A stretch of DNA of 64,000 nucleotides, taken from contig NZ_JAQIVH010000020.1 of NCBI RefSeq assembly GCF_028746185.1, positions 1 to 64,000 on the forward strand, in the 5' to 3' direction. This document shows positions 35,204 to 43,797 of this stretch, one piece after another; position 1 is the stretch's first letter, and the number at the start of each line of letters is the position of its first letter. A program made the translations under genes and the position numbers. This stretch comes from Paenibacillus_E qinlingensis. GTDB taxonomy: Bacteria > Bacillota > Bacilli > Paenibacillales > NBRC-103111. Below the pieces are notes generated by a model. It worked only from the letters and a program-made list of their open reading frames with translations. It was not told where the DNA came from and did not search any database.

Positions 35204-38200
35204 GTGACGGTCAGGCGACTGACCAGAGCAATGAATGAAATTATGCGTAATGAAGGCCGTTTTCAAGATCTACTAGGAACCGAACACGACAGCTGCGGTA
35301 TTATTTGTATTATTGAGAAGAATGGTCATCCTTCCCGTGATAACATCCAAAAGACGATTGATGCCCTTGTTAAAATGGAACATCGTTCTGGATTTATCAA
35401 TGGTGAAGGCGATGGTTGCGGTATTCTAACAGATATTCCACGTGCGCTCTGGGAAAAGAAGTTAACAGATGCCGGTCTGGACAGCAAACTTGCCTATGAC
35501 AACCGTTTTTCTGTTGGACATATCTTTGTTCCACGCAAGTTGGATTTGACTGTTACTGAGATTCAAAACGGCATTCGTGAGCTATTTGCCTCCCATGATG
35601 TATCCATTATTCTAGAGCAAGAAAACCTAGTTGATAGCGGCTCATTAGGCGCTAATGGTTTGCTCGATGAGCCTACGTTCTGGCAAATTGCAGCCATCAG
35701 CAATAAGACCGAAGGTCAAGTTGCCGATCACCTTTATGAACTGCATATTGCTATTGAAGATCGTTACAATGTTCATGTTGCTACACTTAGCAATGTAACA
35801 TCTGCCTACAAAGTACTAGGTGCAGCTAGCATCCTACCTAAATATTTCAACGACTTGCGTGATCCTTTATTTGCGTCCCAAGTAACGATTGGTCATAACC
35901 GTTATTCAACGAACACATTGTCCAGCTTCTTCCGCGTTCAACCGTTCTCCCTTCTTGGACATAACGGTGAAATCAACACGGTGAAGAAACTTCGTCTTGA
36001 AGCTGACATGGTTGGCGTTCCGCTTGTAAGCGGCGGGTCTGACTCCCAAGACATGAACAGAACGATCGAAACGTTCATTCACCGTTTTGGACTGTCCCTT
36101 TTCGAAGCGATGGAAATGGTGTTCCCTCCTATTATTAATGAAATGAAACAGTTCCGTCCGGAACTTCAAGATCTATATGTGTACTACCGTCAAGTATGGG
36201 GCCACTTTGCACAAGGTCCGGCAGGTATCGTTTCCCGTTACGGCAACGAATGTATTTTCAGCGTAGATGCGTTAGGTCTTCGTCCTGTTTGGATGGTTGA
36301 AAGTGACACGTCCCTGTACTTCTCTTCGGAGCAAGGTGTTATTACGGTTGGCGAAATGGTTGCTGATCCGAAGCCAATCGCACCAGGTGAGAAAGTCGGT
36401 GTTGTTCTAACACCAGGCGAGCACATTCAAGTGATTCCTTATCATGAAGTTCAGACTCTCGTGTATGAGCGTGTAAGCAAGCGTGTAAATATTGGCGGTC
36501 TCCGCTCGTATTTGAACCCTACTCCAACGAATACAGAAGCTGATCTTAATGAAAACATTGTTACAACGGATCAAGTGTACAGTGCATTTGGTTGGGATCG
36601 CGACGGTATTTCACACATCGAATCCATGTCCGAAACAGGCGCTGAACCAATCCGTTCATTGGGCCATGATTCACCTCATGCTGCTCTTGCATGGGAACGC
36701 CAGAACGTGCCTGACTTCATTAAAGAAAGTGTTGCCGTTGTAACCAATCCCGCTATTGACCGCGACCGTGAAATGGAGCATTTCTCCACTCGCGTTATTG
36801 CTGGAGCACGTCTTCCGGTATTTGCACAGGTGGATAGCAATCTTCGTCTTGAGCTTCTTGCTCCGCTTGTTCTTGAAGGAACGAACGGTGTAGGCAGCGA
36901 AGAAAATCTATCCCAACCATCATTTGAGCAATTGCTTGCACAATTCCGTGCACAAGGTGATAACAAAGTAGCTGTTCTTTCCACAACTTTCGCTAGAGGG
37001 ACTTCGCTAAAAGACGGCTTGAACCAACTTGCAGCAGACGCAATCTCTGCAGCTCGTAATGGCGCTGTACTTCTCGTCTTGGACGATGCAGAAGCTCACC
37101 AAAACGACCGTTTGTGGCTAGATCCACACCTTGCTGTTTCCAAAATCGATATCGCACTTCGTGCAGAGAAACTCGGTTTCGGCGACAACCTGCGCCGTCA
37201 AGTTACTTTGATTCTTCGTTCAGCTGCTATTCGCAGTCTGCATGATATCGCAGTAGCTTGTGGTCTTGGTGCAGATGTGATCTCACCTTACTTGCTGTTC
37301 TCCACGGCTTCTGACAAAGAAGGCAACGCAGCAGCAGCACGTAAAGTATACGCGGCACTTACGAAAGGGCTTGAAAAAGTCATTTCAACCATCGGTACGC
37401 ATGAGCTTCGCGGGTACACACGTTTCTTCTCCTCCATCGGCTTCCATCCGGAAGTTTCCGAGGTGCTGGATATCGTGAACTATCTTGGTAGTGAAAAAGC
37501 AGGTACTGGCTTTGCTCAGCTTGAAGCTGAAGCTGAAGCTCGTTACACAGATTTCATCAATCCAAAAGCGAAAGCAGCGAAAAACTTCCGTTTCTTCCAA
37601 CGTATGTGGAAAGCGCTAGGCGATGCTGCATCAGGAGCTGCTCCTTACAGCGACTACCGCGACAAACTACGTGAAGAAGAGAAGAAGAACCCGATTTCCA
37701 TTCGTCACATTGCGGGCTTCAAAGCAATCAGCGATGGCCGTCAACCACTCGATCCGTCGCAAGTTGATATTTCCATTGGCGGTCATTCCTTGCCGATGTT
37801 GATCTCTTCGATGTCCTTCGGTTCACAAAATGAAACAGCTTTCCGTGCCTACGCTGAAGCCGGCGAACGTCTGAACATGGTTACCATGAACGGCGAGGGC
37901 GGAGAGATTAAAGATATGCTTGGCCGTTACAAAAGAACGCGCGGAGCGCAAGTCGCTTCCGGACGTTTCGGTGTTAACATTGAGCTTGCTAACGCAGTCG
38001 CTTTCCTTGAGATCAAAATTGGTCAAGGGGCAAAGCCAGGTGAAGGCGGTCACTTGCCAGGTTCCAAAGTTACAGCGAAAATCGCTGAAGCTCGTAACGC
38101 GACAATCGGTTCAGACTTGATCTCACCGTCCAATAACCACGATATTTACTCGATCGAGGATTTGGCGCAAATCATTTCCGAGCTTAAAGAAGGTAGCGGT

Positions 38201-39772
38201 CGTAAAGCCAAAATTATCGTAAAAATCCCAGTTGTTCCTGGTATCGGTACGATTGCAGTTGGTGTAGCGAAAGCTGGCGCTGACGTTATTACGCTTTCCG
38301 GTTTCGACGGCGGTACAGGTGCGGCTCGTATCCACTCCTTGACGCACGTTGGTCTTCCAACTGAAATCGGTACGAAGCTTGCTCACGTTGCTTTAATTGA
38401 AGCTGGTCTTCGTCACCGCGTTGAGCTGTGGTCCGATGGCGGTCTGAAATCAGGCGCTGACGTTGTTAAAATGGTTATGCTCGGTGCGAACCGTGCAGGT
38501 TTCGGTAGTATCGCTATGCAATCCATTGGTTGTACAACATGTCGCGGTTGTCATTTGGACACTTGTCATGTTGGTATCGCAACACAAATCGATTCCATGG
38601 AAGAAGCCGAAGAAAAAGGTCTTCGCCGTTTCGTTCCGCGTGTCTTTGACACGGCTGTAGATAGCCTGGTTCGTTTGTTCGGCGGTATCGGCGAAGAAGT
38701 TCGTGAAGTTGTTGCTTCCCTTGGTTTCAAAAGCTTACAAGAACTTGTTGGCCGTTCCGATCTTTTGGAGCAAATCAGCCACATCGAGCGTATTGACCTG
38801 TCCGACATTCTTCGTCCAGCTCCATTGCAGTTTATTTCTGAGGAAACAAGAGCAGCTGAAGCAGCAGCAGTTTCGTCCGATATTCGTATCGCGGCTGGTG
38901 CAGAAGGTTTAGACTTCTTCCCAGATTCCGTATCATTCGATGCTCCTGTTGTTCGCAACTGGTCCAAAGTGGATGCCGAGTCCCGTATCCTTGGAACTCG
39001 TTATTCCAGCCATCGTGTAAGAGACCGTTTCAACGGCAGCTACGATGAGCTTCCAGCCGTTGCACTTAACTTGATCGATGGTTCCGTTCCTGGTAACGGT
39101 CTTGCCGCATTCAACGCGCGTGGCGTAGACATTACGGTACACGGCGGTGCTGAAGACGGTCTTGGTAAAATGGCCTTCGGTGGTAAAGTAGCTATCGTAA
39201 AATCACTTGGCAAAAACAATACCTTCATCAATGGTAGCGTTGGTAAATCATTCGGTTACGGCGCTCAAAAAGGATTGTTCTTGATCCAAGGCAGTGCAGA
39301 TACACGTGCATGTATTCGTTTCTCCGGTGCTGACGTTGTATTCGGCGGCGAGATCACAACGCCTCTGCAAGATGAGCTTGGCGGTCTAGCAGCTCGTGCG
39401 AACCTCAAAGGTTTTGCGTTCGAGTACATGACAAACGGCCGTGCCGTTGTTATGGGCGATCCAGGTCCATGGATCTGTGCAGGTATGACAGGTGGAGTTA
39501 TCTACCAACGTCTCGTGCCTGAAATGGGTCTTGATCAAGCAGCAATCGAGCGTCGTATTGCGAAAGGCGCTAAAGTTAAACTTGAGCCTATCGGCCTTCA
39601 AAGTAAAAAAGATCTTACTGAATTGCTCACAGCTTACCACGCTGAGCTTGCGAACTCCGGTCAATCCGGAGCCGCGGCGAAAATCGAAGGTTTGCTAAGC
39701 AATCTAGAAGCTAACTTCATCCGGATCTCCCCGGTCAACATGCAAGCTGACCAATCCGTTGCAACTGAATAG
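35204..39772 (+). CDS. gltB: glutamate synthase (GOGAT) large subunit
   Basis: Transfers the amide of glutamine to 2-oxoglutarate. About 1520 residues: an N-terminal class II amidotransferase whose nucleophile Cys (HDSCGI) is exposed after removal of a short propeptide, a central domain, the FMN-binding synthase domain (PGEGGHLPGSKVTAKIAEAR, TLSGFDGGTGAARI), the 3Fe-4S cysteines (CTTCRGCHLDTC), and a C-terminal beta-helix domain. The start is unclear. The strong AGGAG at 35183 serves an ATG at 35197 that is out of frame and ends after 13 codons. The in-frame GTG at 35204 is too far from it. The ATG at 35231 would place the Cys at position 22, as in B. subtilis GltA. A GGGGGG run at 35199-35204 could be a frameshift point. 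No gltD follows. Confidence 0.93.
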   Translation: MTVRRLTRAMNEIMRNEGRFQDLLGTEHDSCGIICIIEKNGHPSRDNIQKTIDALVKMEHRSGFINGEGDGCGILTDIPRALWEKKLTDAGLDSKLAYDNRFSVGHIFVPRKLDLTVTEIQNGIRELFASHDVSIILEQENLVDSGSLGANGLLDEPTFWQIAAISNKTEGQVADHLYELHIAIEDRYNVHVATLSNVTSAYKVLGAASILPKYFNDLRDPLFASQVTIGHNRYSTNTLSSFFRVQPFSLLGHNGEINTVKKLRLEADMVGVPLVSGGSDSQDMNRTIETFIHRFGLSLFEAMEMVFPPIINEMKQFRPELQDLYVYYRQVWGHFAQGPAGIVSRYGNECIFSVDALGLRPVWMVESDTSLYFSSEQGVITVGEMVADPKPIAPGEKVGVVLTPGEHIQVIPYHEVQTLVYERVSKRVNIGGLRSYLNPTPTNTEADLNENIVTTDQVYSAFGWDRDGISHIESMSETGAEPIRSLGHDSPHAALAWERQNVPDFIKESVAVVTNPAIDRDREMEHFSTRVIAGARLPVFAQVDSNLRLELLAPLVLEGTNGVGSEENLSQPSFEQLLAQFRAQGDNKVAVLSTTFARGTSLKDGLNQLAADAISAARNGAVLLVLDDAEAHQNDRLWLDPHLAVSKIDIALRAEKLGFGDNLRRQVTLILRSAAIRSLHDIAVACGLGADVISPYLLFSTASDKEGNAAAARKVYAALTKGLEKVISTIGTHELRGYTRFFSSIGFHPEVSEVLDIVNYLGSEKAGTGFAQLEAEAEARYTDFINPKAKAAKNFRFFQRMWKALGDAASGAAPYSDYRDKLREEEKKNPISIRHIAGFKAISDGRQPLDPSQVDISIGGHSLPMLISSMSFGSQNETAFRAYAEAGERLNMVTMNGEGGEIKDMLGRYKRTRGAQVASGRFGVNIELANAVAFLEIKIGQGAKPGEGGHLPGSKVTAKIAEARNATIGSDLISPSNNHDIYSIEDLAQIISELKEGSGRKAKIIVKIPVVPGIGTIAVGVAKAGADVITLSGFDGGTGAARIHSLTHVGLPTEIGTKLAHVALIEAGLRHRVELWSDGGLKSGADVVKMVMLGANRAGFGSIAMQSIGCTTCRGCHLDTCHVGIATQIDSMEEAEEKGLRRFVPRVFDTAVDSLVRLFGGIGEEVREVVASLGFKSLQELVGRSDLLEQISHIERIDLSDILRPAPLQFISEETRAAEAAAVSSDIRIAAGAEGLDFFPDSVSFDAPVVRNWSKVDAESRILGTRYSSHRVRDRFNGSYDELPAVALNLIDGSVPGNGLAAFNARGVDITVHGGAEDGLGKMAFGGKVAIVKSLGKNNTFINGSVGKSFGYGAQKGLFLIQGSADTRACIRFSGADVVFGGEITTPLQDELGGLAARANLKGFAFEYMTNGRAVVMGDPGPWICAGMTGGVIYQRLVPEMGLDQAAIERRIAKGAKVKLEPIGLQSKKDLTELLTAYHAELANSGQSGAAAKIEGLLSNLEANFIRISPVNMQADQSVATE

Positions 39773-39781
39773 TATCATTGC

Positions 39782-39823
39782 AAAAAGCTCCATCAGACCT
39801 TCATGGTCTGGTGGAGCTTTTTT
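39782..39823 (+). terminator. terminator of gltB
   Basis: AAAAGCTCCATCAGACC pairs with GGTCTGGTGGAGCTTTT around TTCAT and is followed by a T run, ten bases after the gltB stop. Confidence 0.95.
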
Positions 39824-39917
39824 CGTAAAAAGTACATCTATTCGTTGCATAAAATAGAGGCATGTATCGCATTTTATTAGTGCAACACCATCCGCGTACC
39901 ACAGGAGGTTTTCAGCT

Positions 39918-40043
39918 ATGAGCCACTCGAAGCGCCGCCAAGAAGCTGCATGGAAGGGTCGTAAACAAGCTCAACATCCACCACATGGTAAGGTGAAAGC
40001 CCTGGCCGAATTCGCCAGCGAGTATGATGCGGAAAACAAGTAG
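39918..40043 (+). CDS. small basic protein of 41 residues, unknown function
   Basis: The ATG at 39918 follows AGGAGG by nine bases (GTTTTCAGCT lies between), one of the clearest ribosome binding sites in the window. The frame then runs 41 codons to TAG. The product is hydrophilic and His/Lys/Arg/Gln-rich at the start (MSHSKRRQEAAWKGRKQAQH), with an acidic end (FASEYDAENK). There is no signal peptide or membrane segment. It sits alone between gltB and a hairpin, both with their own stops. I do not recognise the family. The strong site, own hairpin and compact frame make it a real gene rather than chance. Confidence 0.7.
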   Translation: MSHSKRRQEAAWKGRKQAQHPPHGKVKALAEFASEYDAENK

Positions 40044-40080
40044 TACGGATTCCCCCTCTCCTCCCACACGTTAGAGGGAC

Positions 40081-40144
40081 CAACACAAAGAGCCCGTTCG
40101 ACCTATTTCTAAGGAAATCAGGTCTTCGGGTTCTTTGTGTTGGG
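40081..40144 (+). terminator. long hairpin after the small gene
   Basis: CCAACACAAAGAGCCCG..GACCTATTTC pairs with GAAATCAGGTC..CGGGTTCTTTGTGTTGG around TAAG: a stem of more than 25 pairs with small interruptions. There is no T run, so it could be a weak terminator or an RNA-stabilising structure. Confidence 0.55.
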
Positions 40145-40189
40145 TGAAAACGTGAGAGCTTCAGAAGCTTCCCTACGCTTCCTCTGACT

Positions 40190-40446
40190 GAGTTAGTCGG
40201 TTCATCCGACTAACTCCACTGGCATAGCACTAACTCCACTGACATAGCACTTAAATCCTCCGAGTTAGTCGGTTTTTCCGACTAACTCCACTGACATAGC
40301 ACTTAAATCCTCCGAGTTAGTCGGTTTTTCCGACTAACTCCACTGGCATAGCACCTAATTCCTCCGAGTTAGTCGGTTTTTCCGACTAACTCCACTGGCA
40401 TAGCACCTAATTCCTCCGAGTTAGTCGGTTTTTCCGACTAACTCCC
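40190..40446. repeat. array of five perfect palindromes, 52-bp period
   Basis: The palindrome GAGTTAGTCGG-TTTTT-CCGACTAACTC recurs at 40262, 40314, 40366 and 40418; a first copy with a TTCAT loop is at 40190, 72 bases before the next because of a 20-bp internal duplication. The spacer (CCACTGGCATAGCACCTAATTCCTC) is repeated too, so this is a true tandem array rather than a CRISPR. It lies between convergent genes. Confidence 0.95.
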
Positions 40447-40495
40447 CTCAAACTTTCGTGTGCTGTTAGATGGATCTTTTGTTGTATTTTTAAAG

Positions 40496-41998
40496 CTAGG
40501 GATGTTGCTCCCTCACATTCTTCTTGTCCAAATCTGGCGGAACACGATGATGGGTAGCTTGCTCGAAACCGTAGGCGATTTTGATCAAAGTAGGTTCACT
40601 ATACGCTCTGCCCGAAAATACTACCCCAAAAGGCCCCTTGGTTGAATGACCACGTGCGTCGATAACTCCCTCTTCAGAATACCCGGCCGGAACTGAAATC
40701 AATGGGTAGCCCAGTCGAGCCGCGATATACAGGCCATCCACATCACCAGGGAGCAGGAGCGCATCTAAGTCGTCTTTTTCAAGTGCATAGTCAATTCCTT
40801 GTTGGAGTGGCTGCTCCTTGTAGGCTTGGATCTTCTGCAGATAGGTTGCCTCCGTCAAGGTTGTTTCTTGTGAGCGAACGAGCGTGTCTTGCCCGAATTT
40901 CAAAGCAGCTTCTGCATGGTTGTCGTTATAAGCAATCAGCTCTTCCAAAGAGTGAACAGGTATGTCTTCAGCCAAACGCGATAAATAGGCATTCAGGCCT
41001 TTTTTGAATTCATAGGTGATAGCATCATTGTTCCAGTTTTGCTGTTCCACGTGTAAGATAACCGGATCTACGATTGTTGCGCCTTCCATGGTCAGGGTTG
41101 CAATGGCGGCTTCCATAATGGCTAATCGTTCTTTGTCCAAATGTTGATAATAATGCCGCGGAATGCCGATTCTGGCCTGACGTAAGAAACTCGTATCCAA
41201 AAACGGTGTGTAGTCTTGTAAAGCGACTTTTCTGCTCGCTAGCGTAGCAGGATCCTCGCTGTCAGAGCCCGTTAATGCCCCTAACAAAATAACAGCATCC
41301 TTCACTGTCCTAGCTATCGGCCCAGGGGTATCCTGACTGTTTGAGATCGGGATAATCCTCGCACGGCTCACTAGTCCAACCGTAGGCTTGATTCCCACTA
41401 CAAAATGCTGACTTGCTGGTCCAACAATAGAACCTGCCGTCTCCGTTCCGATAGAAGCAGCCCCTAGATTTGCAGCTACTGCCGCCGCCGAACCCGAGCT
41501 AGACCCGCTCACGAACATTTCCCCAGGGCCATAAGGGTTAAGCACTTGCCCGCCACGTGAACTATATCCTGCAGGCATGGAGCTAGACATAAAGTTCGAC
41601 CATTCTGACATATTCGTTTTCCCTAGCAAAACGGCACCTGCTGCTCGCAGCTTCGCTGCTACAAATGAATCCTTAGCCGCATACGAATCCGCCAGTGCAA
41701 TCGAGCCAGCACTCGTATGCATGTTATCCCCTGTATCGATATTATCTTTGAGAAGAATCGGTATCCCGTGTAATCTCCCACGGCTCCCTGATTCCTTGCG
41801 TTCTTTATCTAAGTCCTTGGCGATATGGATCGCGTCGGGATTGATTTCTAATATTGAATTGATGGTAGAATCATACATGTCTATTCGCTCTAGATATACC
41901 CGAACAAGTTCCTCTGAGGTTACTGCGCCTGTCTCCATGGCCACCTGCATACTTTCTATATCTGCTTCTATCATCCAATCCTTTAGGTACTTAATCAC
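40496..41998 (-). CDS. amidase signature family protein
   Basis: A 500-residue hydrolase of the amidase signature family, probably acting on a small amide in the cytoplasm. The Ser-cisSer-Lys triad is visible: Lys in IPILLKDNIDT (about residue 83), the cis-Ser in VSGSSSGSAAAVAANLG, and the nucleophile Ser in GTETAGSIVGPAS. The start is GTG at 41998, eight bases after AGGGAG. It is the stand-alone amidase type rather than GatA, since gatB and gatC are absent and the N-terminal and C-terminal ends differ. The substrate is unknown. Confidence 0.88.
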   Translation of the reverse strand: MIKYLKDWMIEADIESMQVAMETGAVTSEELVRVYLERIDMYDSTINSILEINPDAIHIAKDLDKERKESGSRGRLHGIPILLKDNIDTGDNMHTSAGSIALADSYAAKDSFVAAKLRAAGAVLLGKTNMSEWSNFMSSSMPAGYSSRGGQVLNPYGPGEMFVSGSSSGSAAAVAANLGAASIGTETAGSIVGPASQHFVVGIKPTVGLVSRARIIPISNSQDTPGPIARTVKDAVILLGALTGSDSEDPATLASRKVALQDYTPFLDTSFLRQARIGIPRHYYQHLDKERLAIMEAAIATLTMEGATIVDPVILHVEQQNWNNDAITYEFKKGLNAYLSRLAEDIPVHSLEELIAYNDNHAEAALKFGQDTLVRSQETTLTEATYLQKIQAYKEQPLQQGIDYALEKDDLDALLLPGDVDGLYIAARLGYPLISVPAGYSEEGVIDARGHSTKGPFGVVFSGRAYSEPTLIKIAYGFEQATHHRVPPDLDKKNVREQHP

Positions 41999-42129
41999 TT
42001 GATCGACTCCCTGCTGCTTTCTTGGGTAACTTGTTGTGTTGTATCCAACTTACCATAAGCCGGGATATGGCATATATAGAAAGATTAACTATAGTCGAAT
42101 TAGACGGTAATTCCCTGTGCATGTATCCC

Positions 42130-43002
42130 TTACCCACTAACCCCATGCAGCTCACGAATACGCCGGGCAGCACGCATATGGTGTTTGGCATGTCCAGCCA
42201 TCATTTTCAGCAATTGTGCAACGGTTTCTTCCCGATTCGTCGTCCGTATGGTTCGGTCTAAAGCATCCGGAAGATGCTTGCACAGCCCAAGAATATGCTG
42301 CCTTACCGCTCCAAATAGTAGGACTTCAGCAGCGATTGGCCGCTGTGCGTAGTGCAGCCCACGATGCCAATCATCCGGTTGAAACGAATTTCCCACGTAC
42401 ATTCGTCCCGGCTCCGCAAGTGCAAATTTCACTTTGTGTATAGTGATCAGCTCCAAATCGATCAGATGCAGCACGTGCTCACGTATCGACCACTTATCAT
42501 GCACTTCACGTAAGTTAAGCTGCGCATCGGATAAACCGTCAATGGCTTGCTGCAACTCTGCCACGCCCGCTTCATACATCTCCATAATCTCGATATGGGT
42601 TGGGAACAGTTCCTCCCAGTAAACCAGTGTATACCCATCCATGGTCGGAACATGGCGTTCACGAATATGTTCTGCATCCTTACTCGCTATATCCTGCTGG
42701 AAGCCTCTGGCTAGCAAGTTTGACTCCACGTCAATTACAGAAGTTACACCGATGTAAACAAGGCTTCCAGCTTGTGCTTTGCTGTAATTCGGTCTTAACC
42801 AACGGTTCAGAACCTCATTAGGTTCACACCCCTCTACGACTAGAACAGCCTCATCTGCTGTGTCACCAATGTGCAGCAATGCCGCACGGCCCCCCTCATC
42901 CTGCTCAAGCAACTCCCAACCTAGCTGACTTCTATAAAAAGTTATCGACTTCTCCAAATTGCTCACACTGAGCAATAATCTAGCCCGACCGTTCGGCTCC
43001 AT
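42130..43002 (-). CDS. VOC (glyoxalase-fold) domain fused to a DinB-like domain
   Basis: About 290 residues with two recognisable parts. Residues 5-130 form a VOC/glyoxalase domain (ARLLLSVSNLEKSITFYRSQLGWELL ... GYTLVYWEE, shown in pieces). Residues 140-285 form a DinB/YfiT four-helix domain with the usual His pattern (SIREHVLHLIDLE, then AGHAKHHMRAARRI), which suggests a metal site. Each domain is common, the fusion less so. Likely a cytoplasmic thiol- or metal-dependent enzyme of unknown substrate. The ATG at 43002 follows GGAGG by eight bases; the ATG at 43017 overlaps that site. Confidence 0.8.
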   Translation of the reverse strand: MEPNGRARLLLSVSNLEKSITFYRSQLGWELLEQDEGGRAALLHIGDTADEAVLVVEGCEPNEVLNRWLRPNYSKAQAGSLVYIGVTSVIDVESNLLARGFQQDIASKDAEHIRERHVPTMDGYTLVYWEELFPTHIEIMEMYEAGVAELQQAIDGLSDAQLNLREVHDKWSIREHVLHLIDLELITIHKVKFALAEPGRMYVGNSFQPDDWHRGLHYAQRPIAAEVLLFGAVRQHILGLCKHLPDALDRTIRTTNREETVAQLLKMMAGHAKHHMRAARRIRELHGVSG

Positions 43003-43024
43003 ATGCCCTGCCTCCATTTCCGCA

Positions 43025-43061
43025 CAAAAAAATACGCTCCGTCTTAATTTCGACGGAGCGC
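43025..43061 (-). terminator. terminator of the kdgK-kdgA operon
   Basis: On the reverse strand CGCTCCGTC pairs with GACGGAGCG and is followed by TATTTTTTT, ten bases after the aldolase stop. Confidence 0.92.
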
Positions 43062-43071
43062 ATGTAAAAGC

Positions 43072-43734
43072 CTACTTCTTGGCCGCTTGGTAGGCCTCGA
43101 TATATTGTGCAGCCTTCTTAGCAACAAGGCTGTAGTTTCCTGTTTTGACGGCTTCGCTGGTCAAATCGGAGCCGATGCCGACGGCAACTGCGCCGGCCTG
43201 AATCCATTCGCCGAGGTTGCTCAGCGACACCCCGCCAGTAGGCATAATGTTCGCCTGTGGCAGCGGACCCTTAATGGCCTTAATCATCGCCGGGGAGTAC
43301 AGATTACCCGGGAAGAGCTTCACAATGTCCACGCCAAGCTCTAGCGCGGCTTGAATATCCGCAATGGTCATGCACCCTGGCATGATCGGCACACGATACC
43401 GGTTACACAGTGTAACGGTGCTAGGGTTCAACGATGGGCCGACAACGAACTCGGCCCCGCTTAGGATCGCGGCACGCGCTGTTTCCGGGTCAAGGGCTGT
43501 GCCCACCCCGATAATCGCGTACTTAGACGCGTCCTTCGCTGTGCTCGAGTAGCGCTTCGCAAGCTCCTCGATGGCGCGCAGCGCGAAAGGCACGGTCATC
43601 GTGACTTCGATGACTTTGATACCGCCGGCGATCGCTTGATCCGCCATTTCGACGACTTCTTCTGGTGTATCTCCGCGTAGGACGGCAACGACGCCCTCAT
43701 TTGTAATTTGCTGAAGCAATTGAAGTTTCTTCAC
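43072..43734 (-). CDS. kdgA: 2-keto-3-deoxy-6-phosphogluconate (KDPG) aldolase
   Basis: Splits KDPG into pyruvate and glyceraldehyde-3-phosphate; many members also cleave 4-hydroxy-2-oxoglutarate. The 220 residues form the class I TIM barrel with the Glu in IKVIEVTMTVPFAL, the phosphate loop in MPTGGVSLSNL, and the Schiff-base Lys in ELGVDIVKLFPGNLY (about residue 136). It is 63 bases after the KDG kinase gene, which supplies its substrate, so the pair completes pectin/uronate breakdown. Confidence 0.93.
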   Translation of the reverse strand: MKKLQLLQQITNEGVVAVLRGDTPEEVVEMADQAIAGGIKVIEVTMTVPFALRAIEELAKRYSSTAKDASKYAIIGVGTALDPETARAAILSGAEFVVGPSLNPSTVTLCNRYRVPIMPGCMTIADIQAALELGVDIVKLFPGNLYSPAMIKAIKGPLPQANIMPTGGVSLSNLGEWIQAGAVAVGIGSDLTSEAVKTGNYSLVAKKAAQYIEAYQAAKK

Positions 43735-43797
43735 TGGTCATCTTCCCTTCTATGTGTAAGCATGTATGATTTATCTTTCGTATCTTCTTCCAAACAA

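Noticed and set aside
35197..35238. 13-codon peptide as an independent gene
   Set aside because: Too short to call. Kept only as part of the gltB start question.
40190..40446. CRISPR array
   Set aside because: Spacers are repeats themselves and no cas genes are present, so it is an ordinary tandem palindrome array.
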